Below are positions 34,446 to 46,400 of a stretch of DNA of 64,000 nucleotides, piece after piece. Numbering within the stretch: the stretch's first letter is position 1; every line of letters begins with the position of its first letter. Source of the stretch: Platanthera guangdongensis. Taxonomy: Eukaryota > Streptophyta > Magnoliopsida > Asparagales > Orchidaceae. Position numbers and translations under genes: made by a program. Under the pieces are notes generated by a model. The model was given only the letters and a program-made list of their open reading frames with translations. It was not told the DNA's origin and searched no databases. Location: assembly GCA_039583875.1 (NCBI GenBank), contig CM077147.1, positions 161,323,866 through 161,387,865 on the forward strand, written 5' to 3'.

Positions 34446-34644
34446 GGAGTGATTATGTGAATTTGGCTTAGTCCAGAATGGCTGACGTCAGCAAAGTCAA
34501 CACAGTTCAAATTCTTTGCGGGAAAGCTGTAGTATGCCTTTAATGGTGTCGACGGACAGCAGTTGTCGTTTTCTGCAAATGGAAGGTGGTAACTTATCCT
34601 GTTTAGTCTGGGACCACATTATAAAGAGTCGTTGATCAGCTGAC

Positions 34645-34652
34645 TATAAAAG
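34645..34652 (+). promoter_or_regulatory. TATA box of LTR B
   Basis: TATAAAAG lies about 200 bp after the hairpin array and 387 bp before the mini-hairpin chain, matching the spacing in LTR A. Confidence 0.6.
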
Positions 34653-35031
34653 GATAAGATTGGTTGAAAGGAAATAAGTTTTTAGGGTTTTCTGATTATG
34701 CAGTACGGCTGAACATCATCATCTTTCTCACTATTATTGACGATCTTGAAGGTTTTGTTCTGATCATTGAACCTAAAAGCAACAAGAGTTAGCTGTTGCA
34801 ATTAACATCTATGATAGCAGGTTCAGAAGCAATTTATGAGAGGGAATAAGAAGAGGCAGATCAATAAATTTTTGCAAGAAAAGGTTGCTGATTGAAGAAT
34901 AATAGAACTATCATCTCCATAGTCTTCATCAACAGAAGCTAGGGATGAAATCTGCTCAGCCCAGGAAGAAGTGGACACAGTGTAATTACTCGAGTGTCAA
35001 TTCAAAACAATTAACCTTACATTCTCTTTGT

Positions 35032-35310
35032 AGGATCTTGTCTAGGATCTGAGTTGTAAGCCTTTCTTTAAAGGACGAGTAGTAGGATTCTATGCAGTAT
35101 CTGAGTTGTAGGCCTGTGTCATAAAGGCTGAGGTAAGATCCATTTTGGGATCTGAATGTAAGGCTGTCCTCACAGCCTGGGTTGTAGGGTAATTGGTCTG
35201 AGGTACGTGGTTGTTTAATCACTGAGTTGTAGGGTCTTGTGCCTGAGTTGTAAGTCTTGAAGGAGACTGATTGGTCCTGCGGGATCGAGTTGTAAGCTCT
35301 TTGGAGCCGA
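35032..35310 (+). repeat. Mini-hairpin chain in LTR B
   Basis: Same phrase structure as in A, with linker GAGTTGTA. Perfect stems include CCTTT/AAAGG, AGATCC/GGATCT, AGGCT/AGCCT, AGTCT/AGACT and GCTC/GAGC. Several other phrases are decayed. Confidence 0.75.
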
Positions 35311-35525
35311 GAAATTGGTCAAGTGTCTTATCTAACAAGATGTTAGAAAGGAAAAGAGGAACAGTAGACGTACCAATAATCTGGGGAACTACTATTAATA
35401 TATGTGTCTTCTGTGTATATGTGTTGAAAGCTAGAATAATCAAAACACTAAGCACAGTTTATTCGGGGTTAGGTCTAGATATTTTTAAAGAGGTCTAAAA
35501 CCTATTCTCCCCCTAGGTGTTAGAT

Positions 35526-35877
35526 AACCTTGAAAACAAAGACTTTCAGACATTCTTCTCAACGAATTTGTCACGAACAGTTGAGACAAATATAACAATA
35601 TCTGTAACTATTCTAAAACTTATTTTAGAACAACTTAAACCTATAGAATGAGAGAAGTAGATGGTCTATCAAATATATTATGCACTTAGCAATGAAGGTG
35701 ATGCCTCTTCAAATCCAAGGAACATTGAAGGGCAATATTCCCAACAAGTATGAATCGACACCCTAGAGCTTGAATAATCGGGTAGAAGCCCACAATAGGC
35801 TTCATCATATTTGTCTTGATCAACACTTAAAATAATTTTCTTGGAATGACTACATGAAAACCTTTTCTAAGGATAAC
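35526..35877. other. Spacer between LTR B and LTR D
   Basis: About 350 bp with no gene. CCCAACA at 35740-35746, preceded by sequence resembling the first ~45 bp of a Sirevirus-like LTR on minus (TGTTGGGAATATTGCCC, then TTTGAAGAGGC), hints at a very short LTR remnant. The rest shows nothing recognisable. Confidence 0.35.
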
Positions 35878-36115
35878 TAAACACCTAGATGGGGCGGGGA
35901 TGAATAGGTTTGTTTTAAATCTTTTTGAATCTTTTCAACTTTGAGTATGGTGTGTGTTTGAGTTAGTAGTTAGCTTTCAAGATAACAAAACAACACCCAA
36001 GATTTATAATGCTTCCCCTATCTAGGGAACATCCACTTTCCCCCTTCACCTATCTAGTAGTGTGCTAGATTCAGCTAACTTCTCATTTATACTCGGCTCC
36101 TTAAGCTTACACCTC

Positions 36116-36391
36116 AGATCCCTCAGGATCTTACAACTCAGAGTTCAACAACTCCTACAACTCAGATCTTAACCAAGATCCTACCTCAGATCACTCCAGG
36201 ATCCTACCTCAGATCCACCCTAGGATCCTACCTTAGATCCACTATAGGACCCTATCTCAGAGTTCAACAACTACTACCTCAGAGTTCAACAACTCCTACC
36301 TCAGAGTTCAACAACTCCTACCTTAGACTGCTTCACAGTCCTACACTCAGCCTTTATAATTCAAGCTAATAACTCAGATCTCACAGAGATC
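36116..36391 (-). repeat. Mini-hairpin chain in LTR D
   Basis: About a dozen phrases divided by CTACAACTCA or CTACCTCA (plus strand). Perfect stems include GATCC/GGATC, GAGTT/AACTC (four phrases, one decayed), GATCT/AGATC and ACTG/CAGT. Some stems repeat, others are unique. Confidence 0.8.
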
Positions 36392-36718
36392 CAACAGGTT
36401 TGAGTACAGGTTTGATGAAACTGACTCTTGAGAAAAATCTTTGAGTCTTCTTCCTGGACTGTATAAAAAACAATTCCTCTTCATAGCAACAAGAAAGTAT
36501 ATATTTAGTGTTGTATCAGCTTGTGTTGTGAAGATCTTCTACAGGGCTCTGCTCCTTCTTCAAGCTTGAGAAAATTTGAGTTATATATAGCAGGTTTGAC
36601 GTTGAACAGTTAAATTTCTTGAGCTCTGCTGGCCGACGTTTGCAGAAAGAATTAGGGTTTGAGAAGTAGCCAAAAGTTCTTCCTCCAAAAGTTCTTGCAA
36701 ATATTGACCCTGCACTGC

Positions 36719-36726
36719 TTTTATAT
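36719..36726 (-). promoter_or_regulatory. TATA box of LTR D
   Basis: Minus strand TATAAAAG lies between the hairpin array (higher coordinates) and the mini-hairpin chain, about 330 bp before the chain. Confidence 0.6.
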
Positions 36727-37179
36727 GACAGTCATGACAACGACTTCATGCCTCATTTAGAACGTGGCATGGGTAGCTTTAATTGTTGCTTTATCCCCGA
36801 TAAATCTATCAGAGAAGTATGACATTCTTTGTATTTTAGTGCTCTATCTGCTTTAATTTGAATTTAATAATGACGTCAGCATATTTGACATTCCCCCTGT
36901 GGACTTAGAAAAAGTCTTCCTGACAATTAGTACAGGCATTGAGTGACTCAACGAATTAGTTATAAACGGTTAAGTACATAAGCATTGAGTGAACAACCTT
37001 CACTCGATGCATTTATACTTAGCAGAATTCTACCTTACTGAAGAGGCGTTGAGTGAATGTTGACCACTCAACGCTTTTGACTTCAAATTCTTTCTAAAGC
37101 AGAAGTTTAGTGAACTGATTTCTATAACGCCCTGAAACTCAAAAGAGGGACGGGCAGCATTTAGAGCCAAGTTTGGGAC

Positions 37180-37620
37180 TTGGTAGTGGTCACACGGCCT
37201 GGGACACGGGCGTGTCACAGGGCTGTGTCGTGCTCGGGTTCGACGATCGTCTCGAGTGGTCGACGAAATGTACTCGAGACAGCGAACACGACCTGAGACA
37301 CGGGCGTGTCCCAGGCCGTGTCCTGCTCGGGCTATTAGCCGACCTGTGTCGGTGGAGGAACACGGCTTGGAGCTCAGGTGTGTTTGGATTTACACGGGCG
37401 TGTCAAATTCTACACGGGGGTGTCGAGTACCCGTGTCCTCTTCGGGTGGTTTTGGTCCTGTGTCGATGGAGGAACATGCCCCGCAACATGGGTGTGTACT
37501 GATTGACACGGGCATGTCAAGTGTGACATGGGCGTGTCGAGAGCCTGTGTCCTGGTCTGGATGTGATGGTTTCGGCATCGTTTGAGGCACACGACCGTGG
37601 ACACGGGCGTGTCACAAGCC
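37180..37620 (+). repeat. ACACGGGCGTGTC palindrome array in G1 LTR
   Basis: About ten variants of GACACGGGCGTGTC and partner half sites (CCTGGGACACGGGCGTGTC) are scattered over 440 bp. The same array is in the 3' LTR at 46890-47335 and, in related form, in G2 (37980-38120) and G3. Confidence 0.75.
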
Positions 37621-38142
37621 TTGTTCGACCCAGGAAATTGATTTTAAGTGCGAATAGTGGTCGTCCGTTTCCTTCTTTTGGGATCCAAGGGCCCAGGATA
37701 GTTCTTGCTGGGTTTAATCCGGGAATAGGGTTTGAAACCCTCATTTCCCATTGAGCATTCTCTTTTTAAAGCCTTAAAGAGAAGGGAGAGCAAGGAAGAA
37801 GGAGGAGGAAAGATCCGGCCGCCGGTGGAGCTTCGGAGCCCCAAATCACAAGCCGAGTTCATATCTACGAAGATGAGGCTGTTGCGGTGCTTTTCATCCG
37901 TGTAGATCTTCATGGCGCCAAACAGAAATGCAAGGGTAACGTGTAACAGGCCAAAGTCTGAAATTGGCAAAAACAATTGGGTGACACGGCCTGGGACACA
38001 GGCGTGTCCCAGGGCGTGTCCCGCTCGGGTTGCGTCGTGAGGCGCGAGGTCGACGATTTTTCGGTCGACGAAGTGTTTGGGTGGTCACGCCCTGTAACAC
38101 GGGCGTGACAGGGGGCGTGTCCCATTGGTTCGACGATTTTGC

Positions 38143-38309
38143 AGAGATCGTCGAGGGGAGATCGTCGAGCGGAGATCGTCGAGCGGCGATCGTCGAGCGG
38201 AGATCGTCGAGCGGAGATCGTCGAGCAGAGATCGTCGAGCGGAGATCGTCGAGCGGAGATCGTCGAGCGGAGATCGTCGAGCGGAGATCGTCGAGCGGAG
38301 ATCGTCGAG
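38143..38309 (+). repeat. 14-bp tandem repeat, about 12 copies
   Basis: Unit AGATCGTCGAGCGG, repeated almost without change, with a few single-base variants. A single or double copy of a related motif is present in G1 (CGATCGTCTCGAG) and G3 (AGATCGTCGACC), so the array arose by local expansion in G2. It creates meaningless ORFs in several frames. Confidence 0.9.
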
Positions 38310-38612
38310 TGGGTGACACGCCTTGTGTCACGGGCGTGACTAGGATGACACGGGCGTAACATGGACGTGTCAACTTGGCATGGATAAGTTTGGATAAGTC
38401 GGTTTGTGCACCGCTTTGCGGGACACGGCCTGTGAAACGGGTGTGTCATAGGGCGTGTCAGGGCCGAAACATGATTTTTCAGTGTTTTTCTGGCCGTTGA
38501 TTTCTCTGTCCTGGATCCAAGGGATTAGGCTTTATCCATGTGAATTTCTGGCCGAGATCTGAGGTTTTAAGCCCTTCTTCTTCTTATTCTTATTCTTCAT
38601 CTCATTTCAAGA

Positions 38613-39418
38613 GAGAGAAAGAGAAGGAGAGAGCAAAGGAAGGAAGGAGGAAAGTAAAGCCAGCTGCTGGAGGAGCTGCGGAGTGTGGAGCGAAGATCCG
38701 AGAGCGGATTCGTGAAGGCATAACCGAGGCGGTGACTTCCATCCGGCTACTTCATGACACCGAAGCAATCTTCGAGGGTAACGATCTCCTTCTTGGACAT
38801 CGAAGTCCTTTCTTTATGCATATGAGTGGAATCCTCCACCAAAAGGTGGATTGCGAAGTGATTCCGTGGTTGAGTCTGCATCTAGAGCCGGAATTGTGGA
38901 GTACGACATAGGCATGCTGTGTGAAGCCCATCTGGACCGTTAGTCTGGATTGGTGATGATCATGGGTAAACCGGAGAAGACTCTGTGGGTTTGCAAAGAT
39001 GAGCTATATGCTTTTTAGAGAAACAGAAGGAGAGAGCAAAGGAAGGAAGGAGGAAAGTAAAGCCAGCTGCTGGAGGAGCTGCGGAGTGCGGAGCGAAGAT
39101 CCGAGAGCTGATTCGTGAAGGCAGAGCTGAGGTGGTGACTTCCATCCGGCTACTTCATGGAACCGAAGCGATCTTCGAGGGTAACGATCTCCTTCTTGGA
39201 CATCGAAGTCCTTTCTTTATGCATATGAGTGGAATCCTCCGCCAAAAGGTGGATTGCGAAGTGATTTCGTGGTTGAGTCTGCATCTAGAGCCGGAATTAT
39301 GGAGTACGACATAGGCATGTTGTGTGAAGCCCATCTGGACCATTAGTCTGGATTTGTGATGATCATGGGTAAACCGGAGAAGACTCCGTGGGTTTTCAAA
39401 GATGAGTTATATGCTTTG
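38613..39418 (+). repeat. 403-bp tandem duplication inside G2
   Basis: 38613-39015 and 39016-39418 are about 95% identical by eye. The unit starts in a GA-rich stretch (GGAGAGAGCAAAGGAAGGAA) and ends near GATGAGCTATATGCTTT. The number of differences shows that it is not an assembly duplicate. Confidence 0.85.
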
Positions 39419-40140
39419 TATTTTGGATGAAGGAATGATATGTGTGGATGGTATGCTCATGCATGAGCTAGCCATAGTTATGATTTTGGATGTGAGCGTT
39501 GTGTGTGCTCGTTTGCTCTGTGAGAGCGGAAAGCTGCGGCTACCCGGGAAGGAAAGGCCTGCCCGCGTCACGGTGCGCCAGTGACGATGTGAGCACGGGC
39601 AAGGCTAACCTGTACCTGGGCATGTTGGAGAGATCTATTGGTGGCAGTGTTCGGGAGCGTGCGATAGCCCGACTTGCTACACCGAAATAAAAGCGGGTCG
39701 ATCTGATGGATTAATGCTCATGTTTGCCATGCGGTACCGACCTCTGCTTGGTTTGGGCGGAATGCAACCAGCATGCGTGTTGTGGTGACTAGGACCGGCC
39801 AACCAACAAGTTAATTATCGTTCGTTGGTGGTGTTACCACAGGTTTCCGGTACACCGTAAGGTTCCCTGAGTGCACGAAGCGTCTGACTGTGGTCGGTGT
39901 TTGTGATGTGAATGTGCTTGATAGGTTGATAAAGAGAATGATATATATGATGCTTGATGATAGATGATGGCAATGCATACAAGGAAGGAACCACTGCCCC
40001 GGGTAGGGGGTAGGGTCATTATAATGGGTCAGCAAATGCTGACCGTTACTTTGTTTTCTGTTTTGACTTGGATGGCAAATTGCAGGTAGAATGATAAAGT
40101 GGAATGGATGGGATGAGTTAAGGATGGAACTCCCGAGTTC

Positions 40141-40434
40141 GGTGAGCCAAGGCTTCCATGAGTTGGTAGACGCAGCTCGTGCCTTGGAGAAGGATATGAA
40201 GCGAGTGTAAGAAACGAGGAGACTGGCGATGGAGAAGCCAGAATTTAAAGTTCTGCAGTCGGAACAAGGGAAGTTTCAGAAATGAGAAAAGAAGAGGTTC
40301 AAGCCCGTGGAACAAACCTCTTCGAATGCTGCGTCGGAAGCAACGTATGGATAAAGACGTGTTGAGACACGTACCTGTTTTAAATGCGGGAAACAGGGGC
40401 ATATAGCCTCTAATTGTCGAAGCGGCCTTCCCTT
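40141..40434 (+). pseudogene. Gypsy gag fragment captured inside the G2 LTR
   Basis: The forward strand reads HELVDAARALEKDMKRV, then stop codons, then TCFKCGKQGHIASNC, a CCHC zinc knuckle. It is homologous to the end of G1 and G3 gag (LVNTARSLENDLRNVQAKR to the knuckle). Left and right of it lie sequences homologous to the region around 41570-41720 of the G1 LTR, so the fragment sits inside the LTR body. At least three stops show it is not translated now. Confidence 0.75.
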
Positions 40435-42026
40435 CCTGTTTAGATTTCATGTGTGGTCGGCCTGCGTGCCGATGTACGAAAATGTAATTGTGTGAAAAGA
40501 GAAATTTTTAAGGCCTTAAGGCTAGTGTGTGCGTTGTATACATTCCTGGTGTTGTTATATAAATGTGGAGTTTATATAGAAATGGACATTCTCTGAGCTG
40601 AGTTCTTTAACTTAAAAATGCTGCGCTCGAATATATTGAGTTAAGGATGCGAATAGAATTTGATTTCCACAAGTAATTCCACTACTTGTCTATGACATAT
40701 GGCATGGGGCCCGGACCAGACCCACCGTTATATGCCATGTGACGAATAGGGGCGTTACATAACGATTCATCTTGGACATGTGAAGTCCACTTTCTGTTTG
40801 CATAGGAATCCCGCTCTCGCTAGTATGCAGTGAGTGTGAGGTGTTCCTTCGGGTAGACATGAATAGTCCCCGTTGTTTTGCATGTAGAGACCGGAATCGA
40901 AGTACGGACATAGGCATGGTATTTGAAGCCTACCCGGACAAGTTGGTCTGGATTGGTGATGTTGCATCTCATGAATGGCCGGAGAAGACTCCGCGCCGAT
41001 GGTTGTTTTTCGGGTTTTCTACGTGGTAGATTGCAATAAGGAGCCTTGGGGACTAACCTCAAGGTGCACCTGAAAAACTGGGCAGAAACGTGGTTCTGCC
41101 ATCTTGTTGGCATGGGAGCCAACTTGTACATAACTGGGTTATGTAATATTGTGTGTTCGATACTCGGGATTCGGGGAAGCTTGACCCGCGCCGATGACTT
41201 AAATTGCTGTGGCAAGGTAAGCAACGGGTTGAGTGGAACTGTACTTGCTTTATGTGGTTCGGTTTTAGAGGCCTACCGATGGCATAGAGGACGGGTCTTA
41301 GGCTTTCAATCTCTTCAATTGACGTGACTTCTGCCGGAAAGACTCAAATTCTCACGAGTTTGTCGTCCATGGGGCGGTGGTGAGACCGTGGATTTTGACC
41401 GGGTTCACCGAGAATGTACCCTGAGAGTACGGGGTGTGTGGTCGCGCGAGTCGACGCCTGTGATGATGTGTAATTTCACAACGGTTAAGCTATGCTAATA
41501 AAGTGCATGGAAGGAGCATCGCCGTCCCGAGTTTAGGGTTGGGATCGTTATAATTTGGTTAGCTTTAGTTGACCGTTGCTTTTGCTTGCCACCACTTTGG
41601 TGGATTGTTGCTTGCAGGTGCTGCGGAGCCTAGTGGCAAATAGTGGGCAAAAGCCCTTGTTGCTGAGCCGGCCCTCGAAGGCCTTTATATGAATGTTTAC
41701 CTTTATTCTCATATGTGACCGGCTGCGTGCCGAGGTTTGGAAGACACTATTTATTTGAGTAAACTCTTGTAAGGACATAAGGCCATGGTACTTTGTGTAT
41801 TTTGTACGTTCATTCCTTTTGGGTTAATGTTAGTGGACATTCATGCTGTGGCTGGGTTCTTAATTTCAACATTTAAAATGCTTCCGCTAGAATGTACTTT
41901 GTATAGGACGTTGGTTATTGGAAGGATGGTTTCATTGCGTAACCCTTCAGTCTGTCTGTGGTATATGGCGTCGGGCCCCGGCCGGACCTACTGCTATATG
42001 CTATGTGACGGATAGGGGGTGTTATA

Positions 42027-42045
42027 ATTTGGTATCAGACTACTG
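42027..42045 (+). other. Primer-binding site of G1
   Basis: ATTTGGTATCAGACTACTG directly follows the 5' LTR. TGGTATCAGA fits the 3' end of initiator tRNA-Met, usual for chromoviruses. Confidence 0.75.
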
Positions 42046-42218
42046 ATTTCGGTCAACTTAAATAAATTTGTGGACTAATTATTTTAAGGGGTGGTGAGCA
42101 TATGCGTGTGCGTCATCATTATAACATAAAAAGAACCCATGAATGTCCACTTAGGAATGAAAATACACATGTTTGCAATTTTGTTTGGTCGCTTAATGGT
42201 GTTTTGTACGACTATAGG

Positions 42219-43383
42219 TGACCAAGAGTGGTGAAGAGCCGTCAGAACATCCAGTTTTTTGAGGCAAGTAGCGCACTGAATGATGTGCCTGCAACACCTC
42301 CCTCGGCAAAAACCATACGATTGGTGGTTGAAGCGGTGTTTGCTATGATTAATGATTAATGCCTAGCCTGTAAGACAAATACAGCAGCCTGCTCATGCGG
42401 TGGAGCAGGTACCACTTCAAGCGGCTGAACCGAGAAGGGTGGAGTAAGTAGTGGTGGATCCATTGGTACCTAGGAGAGCAACTGAAAGACAGCTCAAGCA
42501 TGTTATGGGCTTCAATCCTTCGGTGTTCTTGGGGACTGGAACCCCATCCCAAGCTGAGGATTGGCTCTCCCGAGTAAAGAGAGTCTTGACAGCTACAGAA
42601 ACGGATGAGTGGCAGATGACCCCCATAGCTACTTTCCTGTTGGACGGAGATGCAAGGCTGTGGTGGGAAGATTTGGAGCTACATCACCTGAGGGGAAGGC
42701 AACTCACGAACATCTCGATGGAAGAATTTTTGAGACTAATCTTGGCAAGGTACCTTCCCTCGGCTAAGAGGATCGCGATGGAGAATGAATTCCAGAGGTT
42801 GATGCAAGGAGAGAGTAGCATGGACGAGTATCTCCATGAATTTATGCGATTAGGTCGGTACTCTAGCTCTATATTTGTTGATGAGGAGCGTAAGACGAAC
42901 CGATTCTATGAGGGTCTGAGGGATGACCTAAGGCTATTGCTCTCAGGGCCTATGATGCAGGGCTTCTTGACCCTGGTCAATACGGCCCGGTCTTTGGAGA
43001 ATGATCTGAGGAATGTTCAAGCAAAGAGAGACACTGGGGCTAAGAAGACAGAGTTCAAGGTGCCGACTAACTCGAAGTCTGGGTATCATAAGTTCCATAA
43101 GAAGGCTAGGACTTCAGGTCCAGCCCCATCTTCCGGTGCTTCAGGGGCAACTACAAGCTGAACCCCGGGCGCATACTATAATTGTGGGAAGCCGGGAAAC
43201 TTTGCCAGAGACTATTGGAGCGGACGTCCAAAGTCCGAGAGGAAGCTGGGAGAAACCTATGAGGAGAAGGGCAAGGCGGTGGAGTCAACCGCATCCCATT
43301 ATTCTCCAGCTCAACCTAGAGTCTATAACCTTGCCCAGCAGGAGGCCATAAAGCAAGCAGATGTGGTGACAGGTACGGTTTAA
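42219..43383 (+). pseudogene. gag of chromovirus G1
   Basis: The main open block 42451-43161 (236 codons) covers the retrotransposon gag domain (RRATERQLKHVMGFNP, EDWLSRVKRVLTATET, MDEYLHEFMRLGRYS). Homology to G3 shows that gag starts upstream, near 42219, behind stops. The zinc knuckle after 43161 is ruined: CGKPGNFARDYW has lost the His and the last Cys. The frame ends at 43383 near GTV, as in G3. Confidence 0.8.
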
Positions 43384-43439
43384 ATTTATAGCAAGTTAGC
43401 TTTAAATACTTGTTACCTTGCGCATGTTACCTTATTACT

Positions 43440-46400
43440 TTTGTATAGGCTTTATTTTGATTTGCGATAATCCGGCGAGACACTCTTTGGTACGGGGGCT
43501 TCACACTCCTTTTTGTCTGAAGGATTTATATCGTGCATCGAAGTACCTTCTTAGATGGCAAAGGACAAACTGGATGTGTTGTTGCCGAATGGGTGTTCAA
43601 TGCACGCGGATAGAGTCTGTGGCGTAAAGATACAAGTTGGGAGTCAGGAGTTCGACTTGCAAGCGTCGTTACTGCTGATAGTGGAGTTCGACGTGATTTT
43701 TGGTATGGACTGGCTCTCAGAGTAGCAGGCATATATTGATTGCAATCGCAAGGAGGTCAAATTGGGAACTGGTCGTGAGACGACATTTGCGGGCTTGAAA
43801 GGGTCGAGCAAGACTTTGATGTCTGCTCTTCAGGTGGTTAAGGCGGTTCGTGCTGGTGCAGAGCTATTCTTCACGCTAGTGGAGGTTTCAAAGCCTAAGA
43901 CTTCTTTGGACAGCATCCTAGTGGTATCCGAGTACCCTGATGTGTTCCCTGGAAATCTCCCTGGAGCCCCACCTCAGCGGGAGATAGACTTCACTATTGA
44001 GCTAGTGTCAAGTGCCAAACCTGTGTCATGCTCTCTGTATCGGCTAGCGCCTAAGGAGATGGTGGAGCTGAAGGTTCAACTTCAAGAGCTGTTGGAACAG
44101 GGTTATGTGCATCCATGTTCGTCACCTTGGAGCGCACAAGTCCTTTTTGTTAAGAAGAAGGACGGAAGTTTGTGGCTCTGTATCGATTATCGAGAGCTGA
44201 ACAAGTTAACGGAGAAAAACAAGTACCTGATCCCAAGGATTGATGATCTGTTTGATCAGTTATTCAGGTCATCGGTGTACTCGAAATTGGATCTTAAATC
44301 CAGATATTATCAGTTGAGGATAAGGGAAAGTGATATCCCGAAGACAGCTTTCAGCACGAGATACGGGCATTATGAGTTTACGGTCATGCCATTTGGGCTG
44401 ACTAATGCGCCATTCGTGTTCATGGATCTGATGAACAGGACTTTCAGAGAGTACCTGGACCACTTCGTGATCGTCTTTATCGACGATATATTAGTGTACT
44501 CACAGAGTGAAGAGGATCACTTTAAGCATCTGCGAGTTTTGGTTATCCTCAGTAGCATTCCTTGGTCACATAGTTAGTGGAGAGGGAATTGCGGTGGATC
44601 CGACAAAGATAGTTGCTATACGGGAGTGGCCTGTGTTGTCTACGGTAGGGAAGTTCAGAGTTTTCTAGGGCTTGTCGGCTATTACAGGCGCTTCGTGGAG
44701 AACTTCTCGCAGATAGCGTTACCCCTCACGACTCTGACGAGGAAAGAGCAGAAGTTTGTTTGGACGCCTGAGTGCGCACAAGCTTTCGAAGAGTTGAAAA
44801 GTTGGTTGACCACAGCACCTGTTCTAAGTTCGCAGAGTGGGACCGAAGGCTTTGAGATCTATAGTGATGCTTTGGGCAGTGGATTGGGTTCTATTCTACT
44901 GCAGCATGGAAGTGTGATAGCTTATGGTTCGCGTCAGCTGAAGGTGCATGAGAGGAATTATCTAGTTCATGACTTGGAGTTAGCGGCCGTGATATTTGCC
45001 CAGAAGCTGTGGAGGCACTACTTGTACGGTGTGAAGGTCGATATCTATACCGACCACAAGAGCCTGAAGTACTTGTTGGATCAGAAGGATCTAAACATGC
45101 GATAGCGGAGATGGATGGAGTTCCTGGGAGACTACACATTTAAGATTTATTATGTGTCTGGGAAAGGCAATGCAGTTGCGGATGCGTTGAGTCGTCGGTC
45201 CCCCGTGCAAACTAACTGGTTGTCGGTTCATGACGAGTGTTTAATTCGGGAGTTGGAGGCATTGGAGATCTCTTGTGTTGACAAGCAGACTAGTGCCGAA
45301 CGGCAATTGAACTGGACAGAAGTTCAGTATGACCTGTCTGATCGGATTCGGCAGGCTCTGGATTTGGATGGCCACTTGAAGCAAATCATGGTTGAGGCTT
45401 TGGATGGGTCAAATTTCCAATTTGATATTGTGGATGGAGTGTTATGGAAGGACAGTCATCTGTGTGTCCCAAATGTGGTCAAACTGCGGGTGGAATTGAT
45501 GTACGAGGCTCATCATACCAAGTACTCGATTTACCTAGGGAGCACGAAGGTGTACCATGATATGAAGAAGCTGTTCTGGTGGTCAGGACTTAAGAAGGAT
45601 GTGGCACTTTATGTGGCGAAGTGTCAAACGTGCGCCTTAGTGAAGGCGGAGTGCTAGAAGCCTGGAGGTTTCCTAAAGTCTTTGCATATCCCGGAATGGA
45701 AGTTCGACAATATTACAATGGACTTTGTGCATGGGCTTCCTAGGTCACAGAAGGGAAACGACGCCATCTGGGTGATCGTAGATCGTTTGACAAAAGTGTC
45801 GCACTTCATTCCGCACAGGAAGGATGATTCTATGGAGAAATTGGCAAAACTGTATGTGGATAACATTGTGCGGCTTCACGGTGTGCCCCGCAGTAACGTG
45901 AGTGACCGAGATGTGCGGTTCACGTCCAATGACTGGAGGATGGTGCAGCAGATGTTGGGACCAAGCTGAGTTTCAACACGGCTTTTCATCCGCAGACGGA
46001 TGGTCAGACCGAGAGGGTCAACAGGACGATGGAAGACATGCTTCGTATGTGCGTCTTGAATTTCGGGAAGCAGTGGGAAGATCACATGTATTTGGTGGAA
46101 TTTGCTTATAACAATAGCTACCAGGCGAGCATCCAAATGGCGCCCTTCGAGGCCCTTTATGGTAGGAGATGTCGCACGTCATTGTCATGGTTGGAAACAG
46201 GTGAGTCAAAGTTTTATAAGCGGCAAGAAGTGGAAGATGCAACATCGTTGGTATGAACTATTCGAGAAAGATTGCTAATCGCTCAGGACCGGCAAGCTAA
46301 GTACTATAATGTCAAGCATAGGAACGTTGAGTTCGCTATTGGTGACTGGGTGTATTTGAAGAATAAGCCGTTCAAGGGTGTCTCACGGGTACGACGCTTG

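Larger units (their letters stand above)
33467..35525 (+). mobile_element. 3' LTR of copia element B
   Basis: It begins TATTGGGTCCATTGATCCC (first TG mutated to TA) after a polypurine tract and ends near CTCCCCCTAGGTGTTAGATA. Length is about 2.06 kb. Organisation is the same as LTR A: hairpin array (33646-34445), TATA (34645), mini-hairpin chain (35032-35310), then a degraded conserved block with GGGGAACTACTATTAATA near 35380. Confidence 0.8.
35878..37122 (-). mobile_element. 3' LTR of copia element D, first part (interrupted by G1)
   Basis: On minus this is the TATA-to-end half of an LTR; the other half lies at 58382-59116. Together they make about 1.98 kb. The end is marked by CACCTAGATGGGGCGGGG at 35881-35898. 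It contains the conserved block near 36015-36060, the mini-hairpin chain (36116-36391), a TATA box (36719-36726) and part of the hairpin array (36935-37080). It breaks off at the start of gypsy LTR G1. Confidence 0.8.
37942..40759 (+). mobile_element. G2: solo LTR-like gypsy unit with 5-bp target-site duplication
   Basis: It begins TGTAACAGGCC and ends GGCGTTACA, 2818 bp, with perfect TAACG duplications at 37937-37941 and 40760-40764. The intact G1 3' LTR (47630-47665) shows the empty site. Its two ends are homologous to the two ends of the G1 and G3 LTRs, so it looks like one LTR, not a two-LTR element. It is about 0.5-0.7 kb longer than those LTRs because of a 14-bp tandem array, a 403-bp duplication and a gag fragment. 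A solo LTR by LTR-LTR recombination, or a non-autonomous derivative, would both fit. Confidence 0.85.
37123..42026 (+). mobile_element. 5' LTR of gypsy element G1, split by insertion G2
   Basis: It starts TATAACGCCCTG (first TG mutated; the 3' LTR has TGTAACACCCTG) and ends TGTTATA before a primer-binding site. Removing G2 and one target-site copy leaves about 2081 bp, equal to the 3' LTR (about 2081 bp). Sequence at 37180-37620 is rich in CACGGGCGTGTC. The flanking copia LTR D has ATTTC on the left and CCTTC on the right, so the target-site duplication is at best imperfect, fitting an old insertion. Confidence 0.85.

Noticed and set aside
38030..38359. ORFs with RSSSGDRRAEIVE-type repeats
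   Set aside because: Products of the 14-bp tandem array, open in several frames on both strands.
39402..39690. Possible small host gene in 39402-39690
   Set aside because: It lies within the LTR-like unit G2, has no recognisable domain, and corresponds to non-coding LTR in G1 and G3.
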